Source: an uncultured Eubacteriales bacterium
Lineage (GTDB): Bacteria; Bacillota; Clostridia; Oscillospirales; Oscillospiraceae
Direction of reading: 5' to 3'
Length of the DNA: 64,000 bases
Assembly (NCBI GenBank): GCA_900544705.1
Contig: UQWH01000004.1
Coordinates: 1 to 64,000 of the forward strand
In this document: positions 33,177-40,610 of the stretch, piece after piece
How positions within the stretch are numbered: position 1 is the first letter of the stretch
How the letters are laid out: the number at the start of each line of letters is the position of its first letter
Made by a program: the position numbers and the translations under genes
The notes under the pieces: model-generated
What the model saw: only the letters and a program-made list of their open reading frames with translations
Told to the model about the DNA's origin: nothing
The model's database searches: none

Positions 33177-33205
33177 TTGTCATTTCCCTGCCTGTGTGGT
33201 ATACT
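33177..33205 (+). promoter_or_regulatory. Promoter of the structured RNA / PAP2 operon
   Basis: TTGTCA and TATACT are 17 nt apart. The predicted start point, about 33211-33213, coincides with the first base of the long closing stem of the RNA. Confidence 0.85.
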
Positions 33206-33211
33206 ATAAGT

Positions 33212-33365
33212 GTCGTTTGACAAGGGCACATATGTCCGCAGGACACACCGCCACGCCTTTCGCGGCATTATCGTCCTTGACATACGCCGGCCCATCAACG
33301 AGGATAACGAAACCAGATGTCGTTTAGCCCCGGGAAAACCATGTGTACCCTTGTCAGGCGACGCT
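33212..33365 (+). ncRNA. Unassigned structured RNA with long closing stem (5' leader or small RNA)
   Basis: The ends pair strongly: 5' GTCGTTTGACAAGGG with 3' CCCTTGTCAGGCGAC (15 bp, two G-U), continued by CACAT/ATGTG across a two-base bulge. Inside are GTCC(GCA)GGAC, CCGC...GCGG, a longer stem TTATC..TTGA/TCAA..GATAA near 33269-33307, and ACGA...TCGT. The closing stem starts at the predicted transcription start and ends about 17 nt before the ribosome site of the PAP2 gene. No T-run follows, so it looks like a leader element, though a processed small RNA of the 6S type is possible. It does not match any riboswitch class I can recognise. Confidence 0.62.
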
Positions 33366-33395
33366 ATATACAAGCAATGAAAGGGAGGCATTTTC

Positions 33396-34319
33396 TTGCA
33401 GTTCCTGTATTTTCTCGAATCCATCCGCAACCCGGTGCTGGACGCGATCATGCAGTTTTTCACCGAGCTGGGCGGAGAAGCCGTGTTTCTGGTGCTGGCG
33501 CTGATGATCTTCTGGTGCGTCAGCAAGGAGGAGGGCTATTACCTGCTCTTCGTCGGCTTCCTCGGCACGATCTTCAATCAGTTTTTGAAGCTGGTGTTCC
33601 GCATTCCCCGTCCGTGGGTCAAGGACCCGAAGTTCACCATCGTGGAAAGTGCGCGCGCCGACGCGACGGGCTATTCCTTCCCCTCCGGCCACACGCAGAA
33701 CGTCGTCGGCACGCTGGGCGGCATCGCCCGCTGGCAGAAGCAGAAATGGCTGCGCATCGCCTGTATCGCCACGCTGCTGCTGACCTCCTTCTCCCGGATG
33801 TATCTGGGCGTGCACACGCCGCTGGACGTGGGCGTTTCCTTCGCCGTCGCGGTTGTGCTGGTGTTCGCGCTGTACCCCATCGTGCGCTACGCGGTGCAGA
33901 AGCCCAAGCGGATGTATGTCCTGCTGGGCGTGATGACCGCCATTTCTCTCGCTTTTGTGCTGTATGCCAACCTCGCCGCCTTCCCCGCGGACATCGACGC
34001 GGAGAACCTCGCCCACGGGCAGAAAAACAGCTACTCCCTGCTGGGCGCGCTGCTGGGCTTCTGTCTGGCCTACGGCATTGAGCGGAAGTATATCCGCTTT
34101 GAAACAAAGGCCGTCTGGTGGGCGCAGATCCTCAAGGTCGTGCTGGGCCTTGCGGTGGTTCTGGCCGTCAAGGAGGGGCTGAAGCTCGTGTTCAGCGCGC
34201 TCGGCTTCACGTGGCTCGGCACCAATGCCATCCGCTATTTCGCCGTCGTGCTGATGGCGGCGACCGTCTGGCCGCTGACCTTCCGCTTTTTTGCGCGGCT
34301 GGGGAAGAAAAAGCAATGA
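33396..34319 (+). CDS. PAP2-family membrane phosphatase
   Basis: 307 residues with a TTG start at 33396, 7 nt after AAAGGGAGG. The rare start may limit translation. About eight hydrophobic segments are present. The three phosphatase motifs are KLVFRIPRPW near residue 68, YSFPSGHTQ near 95 and SRMYLGVHTPLDV near 135, giving the catalytic His and Arg residues facing outside. It likely dephosphorylates a lipid such as undecaprenyl diphosphate or phosphatidate. It overlaps the next gene by 4 bp. Confidence 0.9.
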   Translation: MQFLYFLESIRNPVLDAIMQFFTELGGEAVFLVLALMIFWCVSKEEGYYLLFVGFLGTIFNQFLKLVFRIPRPWVKDPKFTIVESARADATGYSFPSGHTQNVVGTLGGIARWQKQKWLRIACIATLLLTSFSRMYLGVHTPLDVGVSFAVAVVLVFALYPIVRYAVQKPKRMYVLLGVMTAISLAFVLYANLAAFPADIDAENLAHGQKNSYSLLGALLGFCLAYGIERKYIRFETKAVWWAQILKVVLGLAVVLAVKEGLKLVFSALGFTWLGTNAIRYFAVVLMAATVWPLTFRFFARLGKKKQ

Positions 34320-35263
34320 GGGCGGTCTGGATCGTCCTGATCTGCCTCGGCGCGCTGGCGCTTATTCTGCTGCTCGCGTCGTATATCGTCATGCGCTACG
34401 CCTGCCGCCGCGGCCATGCGCTGGGGACAGATCTTGATAAAGAGCTGCGCCATTCCTCCTTCCGGCACTATAAGGATGATATCGTCCGCGCACAGCAGTG
34501 GCTGAAGGAGCAGCCCGTGCAGGAGGTTTTTGTGACCTCCTACGACGGCCTGCGCCTGCGGGCGCGCTATATCCCCTGCGAAAACGCCCGCGCGACGCTG
34601 CTGCTGTTTCACGGCTGGCGCAGCTATCCGGAGCTGGACTTCGGCGCGGCACTGACCTTCTATCAGTCCTTCGGCGTGAATATTCTGCTGCCGGACGAGC
34701 GCGCACAGGGCGAATCGGAGGGAAAATTCATCACCTTCGGCGTCCGGGAGCGGCACGACGTGCACACATGGGTGCAGTGGTGCGCCGAACGCAGCGGGGC
34801 GGCGTTTCCGCTGCTGCTGGGCGGCGTGTCCATGGGTGCGACCACGGTGCTCATGGCCTGCGGCGAACCCTTTGCCGGGAATGTGCGCGGCGTGATCGCG
34901 GACTGCGGCTTCACCTCGCCATGGGACATCATCGGCAAGTGCGGCCGGGATTTCCATGTTCCGTCGTGGCTGCTGCTGCCGCCGGTCGATTTGCAGGCAA
35001 GCCTGTTCGCGGGCTTCTCTCTGAAGGAATATTCCACGCTGGACGCAATGAAAACGACAAAGATCCCGACCTTCCTCGCCCACGGAGAGAAGGATACCTT
35101 CGTCCCATGTGAGATGTCGAAGCGGAATTACGCGGCCTGCGCCGCAAAGGACAAAACGCTCCTTCTGACGCCGGAGGCCGGTCACGGCCAGAGCTACCTC
35201 AAGCAGATGGAGCGCTATCAGAACGCCGTGCGCGCCTTTCTTGGGCGCTGCCTGGGAGGCTGA
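34316..35263 (+). CDS. Membrane-anchored alpha/beta hydrolase
   Basis: About 315 residues from the ATG at 34316. An N-terminal membrane segment (about 3-25) precedes a cap-less hydrolase fold. LLLFHGWRSYPELDF is the oxyanion region, LGGVSMGATTVL is the nucleophile elbow with Ser near residue 180, the acid lies around HGEKDTFVP near 265, and EAGHGQSY supplies the His near 290. Homologues are annotated as bacterial BEM46-like or peptidase S9-like hydrolases. The substrate is unknown. The start overlaps the PAP2 stop (ATGA). Confidence 0.87.
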   Translation: MRAVWIVLICLGALALILLLASYIVMRYACRRGHALGTDLDKELRHSSFRHYKDDIVRAQQWLKEQPVQEVFVTSYDGLRLRARYIPCENARATLLLFHGWRSYPELDFGAALTFYQSFGVNILLPDERAQGESEGKFITFGVRERHDVHTWVQWCAERSGAAFPLLLGGVSMGATTVLMACGEPFAGNVRGVIADCGFTSPWDIIGKCGRDFHVPSWLLLPPVDLQASLFAGFSLKEYSTLDAMKTTKIPTFLAHGEKDTFVPCEMSKRNYAACAAKDKTLLLTPEAGHGQSYLKQMERYQNAVRAFLGRCLGG

Positions 35264-35266
35264 ACC

Positions 35267-35821
35267 ATGAACTACGCGGCAATCAAAACGTATGATATTG
35301 CAAACGGCCCCGGCGTGCGGACGTCGGTGTTCGTCTCCGGCTGCACGCGCCACTGCAAGGAGTGCTTCCAGCCGCAGACATGGGACTTCGACTATGGCGA
35401 GCCCCTGACGCAGGAGGTGCTGGACGGCATCCTCAAAACGCTGGAGCCGCCGCACATCGCGGGTCTGACCGTCCTCGGAGGCGAGCCCTTTGAGCCGAAG
35501 AATCAGGCGGGCGTGGCGGAGCTGCTGCGGCAGGTGCGCGCGCGTTTTCCGGAAAAGAGCCTCTGGGCCTTCACGGGCTACCTGTTAGACAGCGAGCTGC
35601 TGGCGGGCAAGGTGGGTGACGCCGCGCTGGTGCGGGAGATCCTCTCCCGCCTGAACGTCCTCGTGGACGGCCCCTTTGAGATCGAAAAAAAGGATCTGGC
35701 GCTGCGCTTCCGCGGCTCGTCCAACCAGCGCCTGATCGACGTACCGAAAACACTTGCCGCCGGGACGGTCGTCCTCTGGGACGACGGCTGGCGGCGCGGA
35801 GGAAACCATGCAGAACATTAA
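35267..35821 (+). CDS. nrdG: Anaerobic ribonucleotide reductase activating enzyme
   Basis: 184 residues. The radical-SAM cluster motif is SGCTRHCKECF, with C26, C30 and C33. LTVLGGEPFEPKN near 63 is the SAM-binding GGE region. It would use SAM and a 4Fe-4S cluster to place the glycyl radical on NrdD, which is not in this window. It starts 3 bp after the hydrolase gene. The next gene, dut, begins inside its 3' end, joining two nucleotide-pool functions. Confidence 0.93.
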   Translation: MNYAAIKTYDIANGPGVRTSVFVSGCTRHCKECFQPQTWDFDYGEPLTQEVLDGILKTLEPPHIAGLTVLGGEPFEPKNQAGVAELLRQVRARFPEKSLWAFTGYLLDSELLAGKVGDAALVREILSRLNVLVDGPFEIEKKDLALRFRGSSNQRLIDVPKTLAAGTVVLWDDGWRRGGNHAEH

Positions 35822-36248
35822 CGTCAAAAAGCTCCGTCCCGACGCGCAGCTTCCGGCCTACGGCACGGAATTTTCCGCGGGCGCGGATCTGCGCGCCTGT
35901 CTGGACGCGCCCCTCACGCTTCAGCCGGGCGAAACGAAGCTCATTTCCATCGGCATCGCCATGGAAATTCCCGAAGGCTATGCCGGGCTGGTCTTTGCCC
36001 GCAGCGGGCTTGCCACCAAGCGCGGCCTTGCGCCGGCGAACAAGGTCGGCGTGATCGACCCGGATTACCGGGGCGAATTTTTCGTGCCCCTGCGCAATGA
36101 GAGCGCCGCCCCGCAGACGATAGAGCCGGGCGAGCGCATCGCGCAGATGATCCTCACGCCGTTTCTGACGGCGCGGTTCGTCGAGTCCGAAACTCTGTCC
36201 GAAACCGTGCGCGGCGAGGGTGGCTTCGGCTCCACGGGGACGAAATGA
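35808..36248 (+). CDS. dut: Deoxyuridine 5'-triphosphate nucleotidohydrolase
   Basis: About 146 residues from the ATG at 35808, with GGAGG upstream. Trimeric dUTPase motifs are visible in order: AGADLRAC (1), ARSGLATKRGL (2), GVIDPDYRGEFFVPLRNES (3), ERIAQMIL (4) and GEGGFGSTG (5). It hydrolyses dUTP to dUMP, keeping uracil out of DNA and feeding thymidylate synthesis. It overlaps nrdG by 14 bp and the radical-SAM gene by 4 bp. Confidence 0.96.
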   Translation: MQNINVKKLRPDAQLPAYGTEFSAGADLRACLDAPLTLQPGETKLISIGIAMEIPEGYAGLVFARSGLATKRGLAPANKVGVIDPDYRGEFFVPLRNESAAPQTIEPGERIAQMILTPFLTARFVESETLSETVRGEGGFGSTGTK

Positions 36249-38200
36249 GCGGCGGCTTTCTGCCGGTCAGCGCGCAGGAGATGCGCGCGCTTGGCTGGGA
36301 ACAGCCGGACTTTGTCTATGTGATCGGCGACGCCTACGTCGATCACCCCTCCTTCGGCCACGCGATCATCAGCCGCGTGCTGGAGGCCGCGGGCTACAAG
36401 GTCGCCATCGTGTCCCAGCCGGACTGGAAGGACGAAAACTCCGTCAACATCTTCGGCACGCCGCGCCTCGGCTTTCTCGTCACGGGCGGAAATATGGACT
36501 CCATGGTCAACCATTACTCCGTGGGCAAGCACCGCCGTAAGACCGACGCCTACACCCCCGGCGGCGTGACCGGCAAACGCCCGGACTACGCCACGGTGGT
36601 CTACTGCAACCTCATCCGCCGGACACATCCGAAAATTCCCATCCTGATCGGCGGCATCGAGGCCAGCCTGCGCCGTCTGGCGCACTACGACTACTGGTCG
36701 GACAAGCTCAAGCGCTCCATCCTGCTGGATTCGCAGGCCGACCTGCTGCTCTACGGCATGGGCGAGCGCAGCATCGTCGAGGCGGCGGACGCGCTGGCCA
36801 GCGGCCTGTCCGTCCGCGACCTGACCTTTATCGACGGCACGGTCTACCGCACGGACGACATCTCGGACGTCGTGGACGCGATCGTCCTGCCCGCCTTTGC
36901 GGAGCTGAAGGCCGACCGCCGCCGCTATGCCGAGAGCTTTTACACCCAGTACCGCAGCACCGACCCCTTCCGCGCCAAGCGGCTCATCGAGCCCTACGGC
37001 GCGCGGGAATTTGTCGTGCAGAATCCGCCGCAGCGCCCTTTGAGCACACAGGAGATGGACGATATCTACGCCCTGCCCTATCAGAACGCGCCGCATCCGT
37101 CGTACAAGGCGGGCGTCCCGGCCATCTCCGAGGTGCGGTTCAGTCTGGTGTCCAACCGCGGCTGCTTCGGTGGCTGCTCCTTCTGTGCGCTGACCTTCCA
37201 TCAGGGGCGCATCGTGCAGACGCGCAGCCACGAATCCATCCTCCAAGAGGCGCGGGAGATGACGAAAGCGCCCAATTTCAAGGGTTACATCCACGATGTC
37301 GGCGGGCCAACGGCCAATTTCCGCCGCCCGGCCTGCGACAAGCAGCTCAAGGCCGGCGCCTGCCCCGACCGGCAGTGCCTCTTCCCAACGCCCTGCAAGA
37401 ATCTTGTCGCGGAGCACACAGACTATGTCGCGCTGCTGCGCAAGCTGCGCGCCCTGCCGGGGGTCAAGAAGGTCTTTATCCGTAGCGGCATCCGCTTTGA
37501 CTACCTGCTGGCCGACCCCGACCCGACGTTTTTGAAGGAGCTGGTGGAGCATCACGTTTCCGGCCAGCTCAAGGTCGCGCCGGAGCACGTGGCCGACCGC
37601 GTGCTGCACTACATGGGCAAGCCGCGTCACGCGGTCTATCAGAAATTCTGCCGGAAATACGCCGCGCTGAACGAAAAAGAGGGATTAAAGCAGTATCTTG
37701 TTCCCTATCTCATGAGCTCGCATCCGGGGTCGTCGCTCAAGGAGGCGGTGGAGCTGGCCGAATACGTCCGCGATCTGGGCTATATGCCGGAGCAGGTGCA
37801 GGATTTTTATCCAACGCCCTCGACGCTCTCGACCGTCATGTACTACACCGGCCTCGACCCGCGCACGATGGAGCCGGTCTATGTCCCCACCGACCCGCAC
37901 GAAAAGGCCATGCAGCGCGCACTCATCCAGTATCGCGATCCGAAGAACTATGCCCTTGTGCATGAGGCACTGGTGAAGGCCGGGCGCACCGACCTGATCG
38001 GCTTCGGAGAAAAATGTCTGATCCGTCCGCGCAAGGAGGAAAAGCCGAAAAAGACGGCGCCCGTCCGGCCGCCGCAGAAAAAGACCCCGCCGAAAAAGCA
38101 GCAGAGGCGTCCGCAGAAGCCGGAAAGATCCGGCCCGGCCGTCCCGACCGAGGCGCAACTCCGGCAGGCGGAGCGCTACCTGAAAAAGAGGAAAAAGTGA
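36245..38200 (+). CDS. YgiQ-family radical SAM protein
   Basis: 651 residues. The N-terminal domain (YVIGDAYVDHPSFGHAIISRVLEAAGY) is the YgiQ-specific region. The cluster motif is NRGCFGGCSFCAL with C307, C311 and C314. The C-terminal tail is a Lys/Pro-rich low-complexity extension (KKTAPVRPPQKKTPPKK) that probably binds nucleic acid. The family is widespread, but its reaction is not established. It is part of the overlapping operon and shares 1 bp with the next gene. Confidence 0.93.
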   Translation: MSGGFLPVSAQEMRALGWEQPDFVYVIGDAYVDHPSFGHAIISRVLEAAGYKVAIVSQPDWKDENSVNIFGTPRLGFLVTGGNMDSMVNHYSVGKHRRKTDAYTPGGVTGKRPDYATVVYCNLIRRTHPKIPILIGGIEASLRRLAHYDYWSDKLKRSILLDSQADLLLYGMGERSIVEAADALASGLSVRDLTFIDGTVYRTDDISDVVDAIVLPAFAELKADRRRYAESFYTQYRSTDPFRAKRLIEPYGAREFVVQNPPQRPLSTQEMDDIYALPYQNAPHPSYKAGVPAISEVRFSLVSNRGCFGGCSFCALTFHQGRIVQTRSHESILQEAREMTKAPNFKGYIHDVGGPTANFRRPACDKQLKAGACPDRQCLFPTPCKNLVAEHTDYVALLRKLRALPGVKKVFIRSGIRFDYLLADPDPTFLKELVEHHVSGQLKVAPEHVADRVLHYMGKPRHAVYQKFCRKYAALNEKEGLKQYLVPYLMSSHPGSSLKEAVELAEYVRDLGYMPEQVQDFYPTPSTLSTVMYYTGLDPRTMEPVYVPTDPHEKAMQRALIQYRDPKNYALVHEALVKAGRTDLIGFGEKCLIRPRKEEKPKKTAPVRPPQKKTPPKKQQRRPQKPERSGPAVPTEAQLRQAERYLKKRKK

Positions 38201-38823
38201 TGCGAAACAATTACGATCTGCAAATGCAGGCCGCCGCGCGGAGTTTTCTTACCTATGACGCGCGCGAGATCGCGCAGCGCTTTGCTCTGAACATGGACGA
38301 AACCGCGCTGTATCTTTCCATTCTCCATACGCCCCACCGCGTCCGGCTGGACAACGCCGCCGTGGAGCGGCGCGTGGGCGAGGACTGGGTGCCGGCAGGC
38401 TTCAACCTAACCATGACGGTCTACGACCTTCTGACGAATCCGAACGGCCGCCCTGTGCTTTCTCACGAATGGTGCGCACACACGAGCTTCCACGCCGTGC
38501 AGGGCGGGACACTCTCCGGCACGCTGATGATTCACCCGGAGCAGTCCGCGCAGCCCTTCGCGGGGAAGCTCCCGCTGCTGCGCCGCGCCTGCGCGCGTCT
38601 GGGCGGGGAGGAAGCGGCGGAAGGCGGCGATTTTGCCAGTGTGCTGCCGGCGTTTGACTGCCTGCCGGTGCTGCTTCGCTTCTGGGAGGCGGACGAGGAA
38701 TTCCCCGCGCAGCTCCAGCTGCTGTGGGACAGAAATACCTGCCGCTATCTGCGCTACGAAACGACCTTTTATCTCTCGGGGGAGATCCTCCGCCGCCTGC
38801 GCGAAAGCGCTGCGGAAACATAA
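38200..38823 (+). CDS. DUF3786-like protein
   Basis: About 207 residues starting at the ATG at 38200, within the TGATG junction with the radical-SAM gene. It has no signal peptide and no membrane segment. NYDLQMQAAARSFLTYD near the N-terminus and FWEADEEFPAQLQLLWDRNTCRYLRYETTFYL near the C-terminus resemble DUF3786 proteins, often found in anaerobes. No catalytic motif is evident. Its stop codon overlaps the first bases of an inverted-repeat element. Confidence 0.72.
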   Translation: MRNNYDLQMQAAARSFLTYDAREIAQRFALNMDETALYLSILHTPHRVRLDNAAVERRVGEDWVPAGFNLTMTVYDLLTNPNGRPVLSHEWCAHTSFHAVQGGTLSGTLMIHPEQSAQPFAGKLPLLRRACARLGGEEAAEGGDFASVLPAFDCLPVLLRFWEADEEFPAQLQLLWDRNTCRYLRYETTFYLSGEILRRLRESAAET

Positions 38824-39062
38824 AAGTTCCGTCCCTATTTTTGCTCCATCTTCATAAGAAACCATAGCCCCTTCGCCGAGTCTTTTTCGCCGGAACTGCG
38901 TTGTTTTTCCTTGTGTTACACAAAGTAGCACTGCGGAAAAACGCCTTGTTCCAACAAAAAACTCTTCGGCGAATGGCTGACAAGCAGTAATCCTCCGCAG
39001 ATAACGTCTGCGGAGGATTATCTATGTTTTCTTTTTCGGACTCCGCAGGGGACGGAACTTTT
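38822..39062. mobile_element. 241-bp MITE-like inverted-repeat element
   Basis: The ends are exact 14-bp inverted repeats, AAAAGTTCCGTCCC at 38822-38835 and GGGACGGAACTTTT at 39049-39062. Inside is a long imperfect stem at 38872-38973 with TTCGCCGA/TCGGCGAA ends and GGAAC and TTTTTCC segments in both arms. A second, perfect hairpin at about 38989-39022 (ATCCTCCGCAGA/TCTGCGGAGGAT) follows. There is no coding frame. It starts inside the DUF3786-like stop codon. It may be a non-autonomous mobile element or a large structured transcript end; no target-site duplication was identified. Confidence 0.6.
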
Positions 39063-39131
39063 TTTGTAAGGCGTACTGTATGGATTCCCTACGGAAACAG
39101 ATGAAATTTCAGACCGCTTCAAAAAATGACA

Positions 39132-39401
39132 TTATCTTTCCGGCTTTTTCCGGCACAGCTCGGCGATCTCCGCGAAGCGGGCGCAGATGATGTCGTAATT
39201 CTCCGGGATATGCGGGAAGCGGCAGGCCGAGCAGTCCTTGATGCCGCTTCCCGTGTAGGAAAACGCGCCGCCGCAGCGTTCGCCCAGCGCGTACAGCGGG
39301 CAGTAGCAGAACAGACAGTTGAAGCGCTCCGGGTCAGCCCCCGCATGGCAGGGGAAGAATTCACATTCACGATTCTGAAAAAACTTATAGTGCTCGCTCA
39401 C
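39132..39401 (-). CDS. Cysteine-rich small-domain protein
   Basis: 89 residues with nine Cys: ECEFFPCH, FNCLFCYCPLY, ERCGG and KDCSACRFPH. The layout matches the cysteine-rich small domain family (PF04071 type), which probably binds a metal or an iron-sulfur cluster. Its start lies upstream in the plus direction of psd's end: the psd stop and this start overlap by 4 bp (ATGA). The reason for coupling to phosphatidylserine decarboxylase is unknown. Confidence 0.85.
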   Translation of the reverse strand: MSEHYKFFQNRECEFFPCHAGADPERFNCLFCYCPLYALGERCGGAFSYTGSGIKDCSACRFPHIPENYDIICARFAEIAELCRKKPER

Positions 39402-40264
39402 AGTGCCTCACCGATCCTCTCGCCCGTGCGCACCTTGCTCTCCACGCCTTGGGCGCTGTAGGTCAGAATGTCCTCGTCCATGCGGACGCGTCCCGGCTCC
39501 AGCAGCAGGATGACCGTCGAGCCGCCATAGGCAAAATAGCCCTTCTCCTGCAATTTCTCAAAACTTGCCCCGGCGGACTCCGTGTGGTTGCAGATGCGCC
39601 CGACCAGCAGCGCGCCGACCTCCATCTCGACCACGTCTCCGAAATGCGCGGTGTGCAGCAGCGTCCGGCAGCGGCTGTTGCGGCGGTAGACGCGCTGGCT
39701 GCCCGCGATGGGGTTGACGCTGTGCAGCACGCCGGGGATGTGCATGGCGGCCTCCTGCGTCCCGGCGTCGGGGTAGGCGTAGCGATGGTAATCGTCCGGC
39801 GAAAGGCGGAAGATCAGGCACAGGCCGCCCGTGTAGCGCGCGGCGAGCGCGTCGTCCGCCAGAAGCTCTGCCGGCGTGTAGGGGACGCCCTTGACGGTAA
39901 AGACCGTGTCGTCCCCGATGGGCAGCGCCGTCAGCTTGGAGTCCGCAATGGCGGGCAGGACGCCCGGCGCGGTCGTGTCCGGCCGTGGCAGGCGCTGCCG
40001 GGTGAAAAAGTCATTGAAGCTGGAGAATTCCTGCTTTGTGCAGCCCTCCAGAGAAATGTCATATTGCCGGATGAAGCGGCGCACCTTGCCGCGTGTCAGG
40101 CGGCTGCGCTGAAGGACGCCGTAGAGGTTGGAAATGGGCTTGCGGCACAGGATCCCCTTGGCGAGCATCCGGCCGAAGGCGGTCTCGTAGACGAAGCGCA
40201 TTGCGCCTTCCCCCACGACGGGCTCCTGCGTGAGTTTCTGCTGCGCGCGGTTCCAGACCTGCAT
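39398..40264 (-). CDS. psd: Phosphatidylserine decarboxylase proenzyme
   Basis: 288 residues. FNDFFTRQ near residue 84 is the family motif. YFAYGGSTVILL near residue 248 contains the self-cleavage site: cleavage before the Ser of GGST makes the pyruvoyl cofactor, with a large beta and a small alpha chain. Asp/His residues in SPDDYHRYAYP near 158 belong to the charge-relay site. It makes phosphatidylethanolamine at the inner membrane. No pssA is nearby. Confidence 0.94.
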   Translation of the reverse strand: MQVWNRAQQKLTQEPVVGEGAMRFVYETAFGRMLAKGILCRKPISNLYGVLQRSRLTRGKVRRFIRQYDISLEGCTKQEFSSFNDFFTRQRLPRPDTTAPGVLPAIADSKLTALPIGDDTVFTVKGVPYTPAELLADDALAARYTGGLCLIFRLSPDDYHRYAYPDAGTQEAAMHIPGVLHSVNPIAGSQRVYRRNSRCRTLLHTAHFGDVVEMEVGALLVGRICNHTESAGASFEKLQEKGYFAYGGSTVILLLEPGRVRMDEDILTYSAQGVESKVRTGERIGEAL

Positions 40265-40485
40265 GGCGCGGCCCCCTTTCGGAAAAACTGGATCTTCATT
40301 ATATCATATCTGCGGGGGAAAAGCTACCGTGCGCCGGAAAAACAGAAAAAGAACGGAATATTTCGCGTTCGGGCGGGAAACGACGGATTTTGCGCCGCAA
40401 AGGTGCTATGCTTGATGCACAGCTTATCCAATGCGAGCGCACTTCATACGTCCGACGCTGTCCGCGTCGGTCCCACAACCGACTT
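40265..40485. other. Gene-free spacer, possible small-RNA region
   Basis: No coding frame is supported. CCGACG...CGTCGG at about 40452-40470 forms a hairpin, and CGGT/ACCG pairing follows before the strong terminator at 40486. A transcript ending at that terminator would be a small RNA or an attenuated leader for the potassium transporter. I found no convincing promoter for it. Confidence 0.4.
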
Positions 40486-40514
40486 GCCCTCCGGGTCCCG
40501 GAGGGCGCTTTTTT
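40486..40514 (+). terminator. Orphan terminator upstream of trkH
   Basis: GCCCTCCGG and CCGGAGGGC form a 9-bp stem with loop GTC, then GCTTTTTTG. No gene on the plus strand ends before it, which implies an unannotated transcript. Confidence 0.88.
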
Positions 40515-40549
40515 GCGTCCTGCGGAAACCGGCCGTGCGTACTTCCCTC

Positions 40550-40578
40550 TTGTTTTTTGCGGAAAGATGGGATATACT
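40550..40578 (+). promoter_or_regulatory. Promoter of the trkH-ktrA operon
   Basis: TTGTTT and TATACT are 17 nt apart, 32 bp before the ATG at 40611. Confidence 0.72.
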
Positions 40579-40610
40579 GAGCATATCGTCAGCCGGAAAG
40601 GATGGCATCT

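Noticed and set aside
33212..33365. SRP RNA, tmRNA, T-box or a known riboswitch at the structured RNA
   Set aside because: No GGAAG-type SRP loop, tmRNA tag frame, T-box TGG sequence or riboswitch core could be found. 6S RNA is not excluded but the multi-hairpin interior differs from a simple rod.
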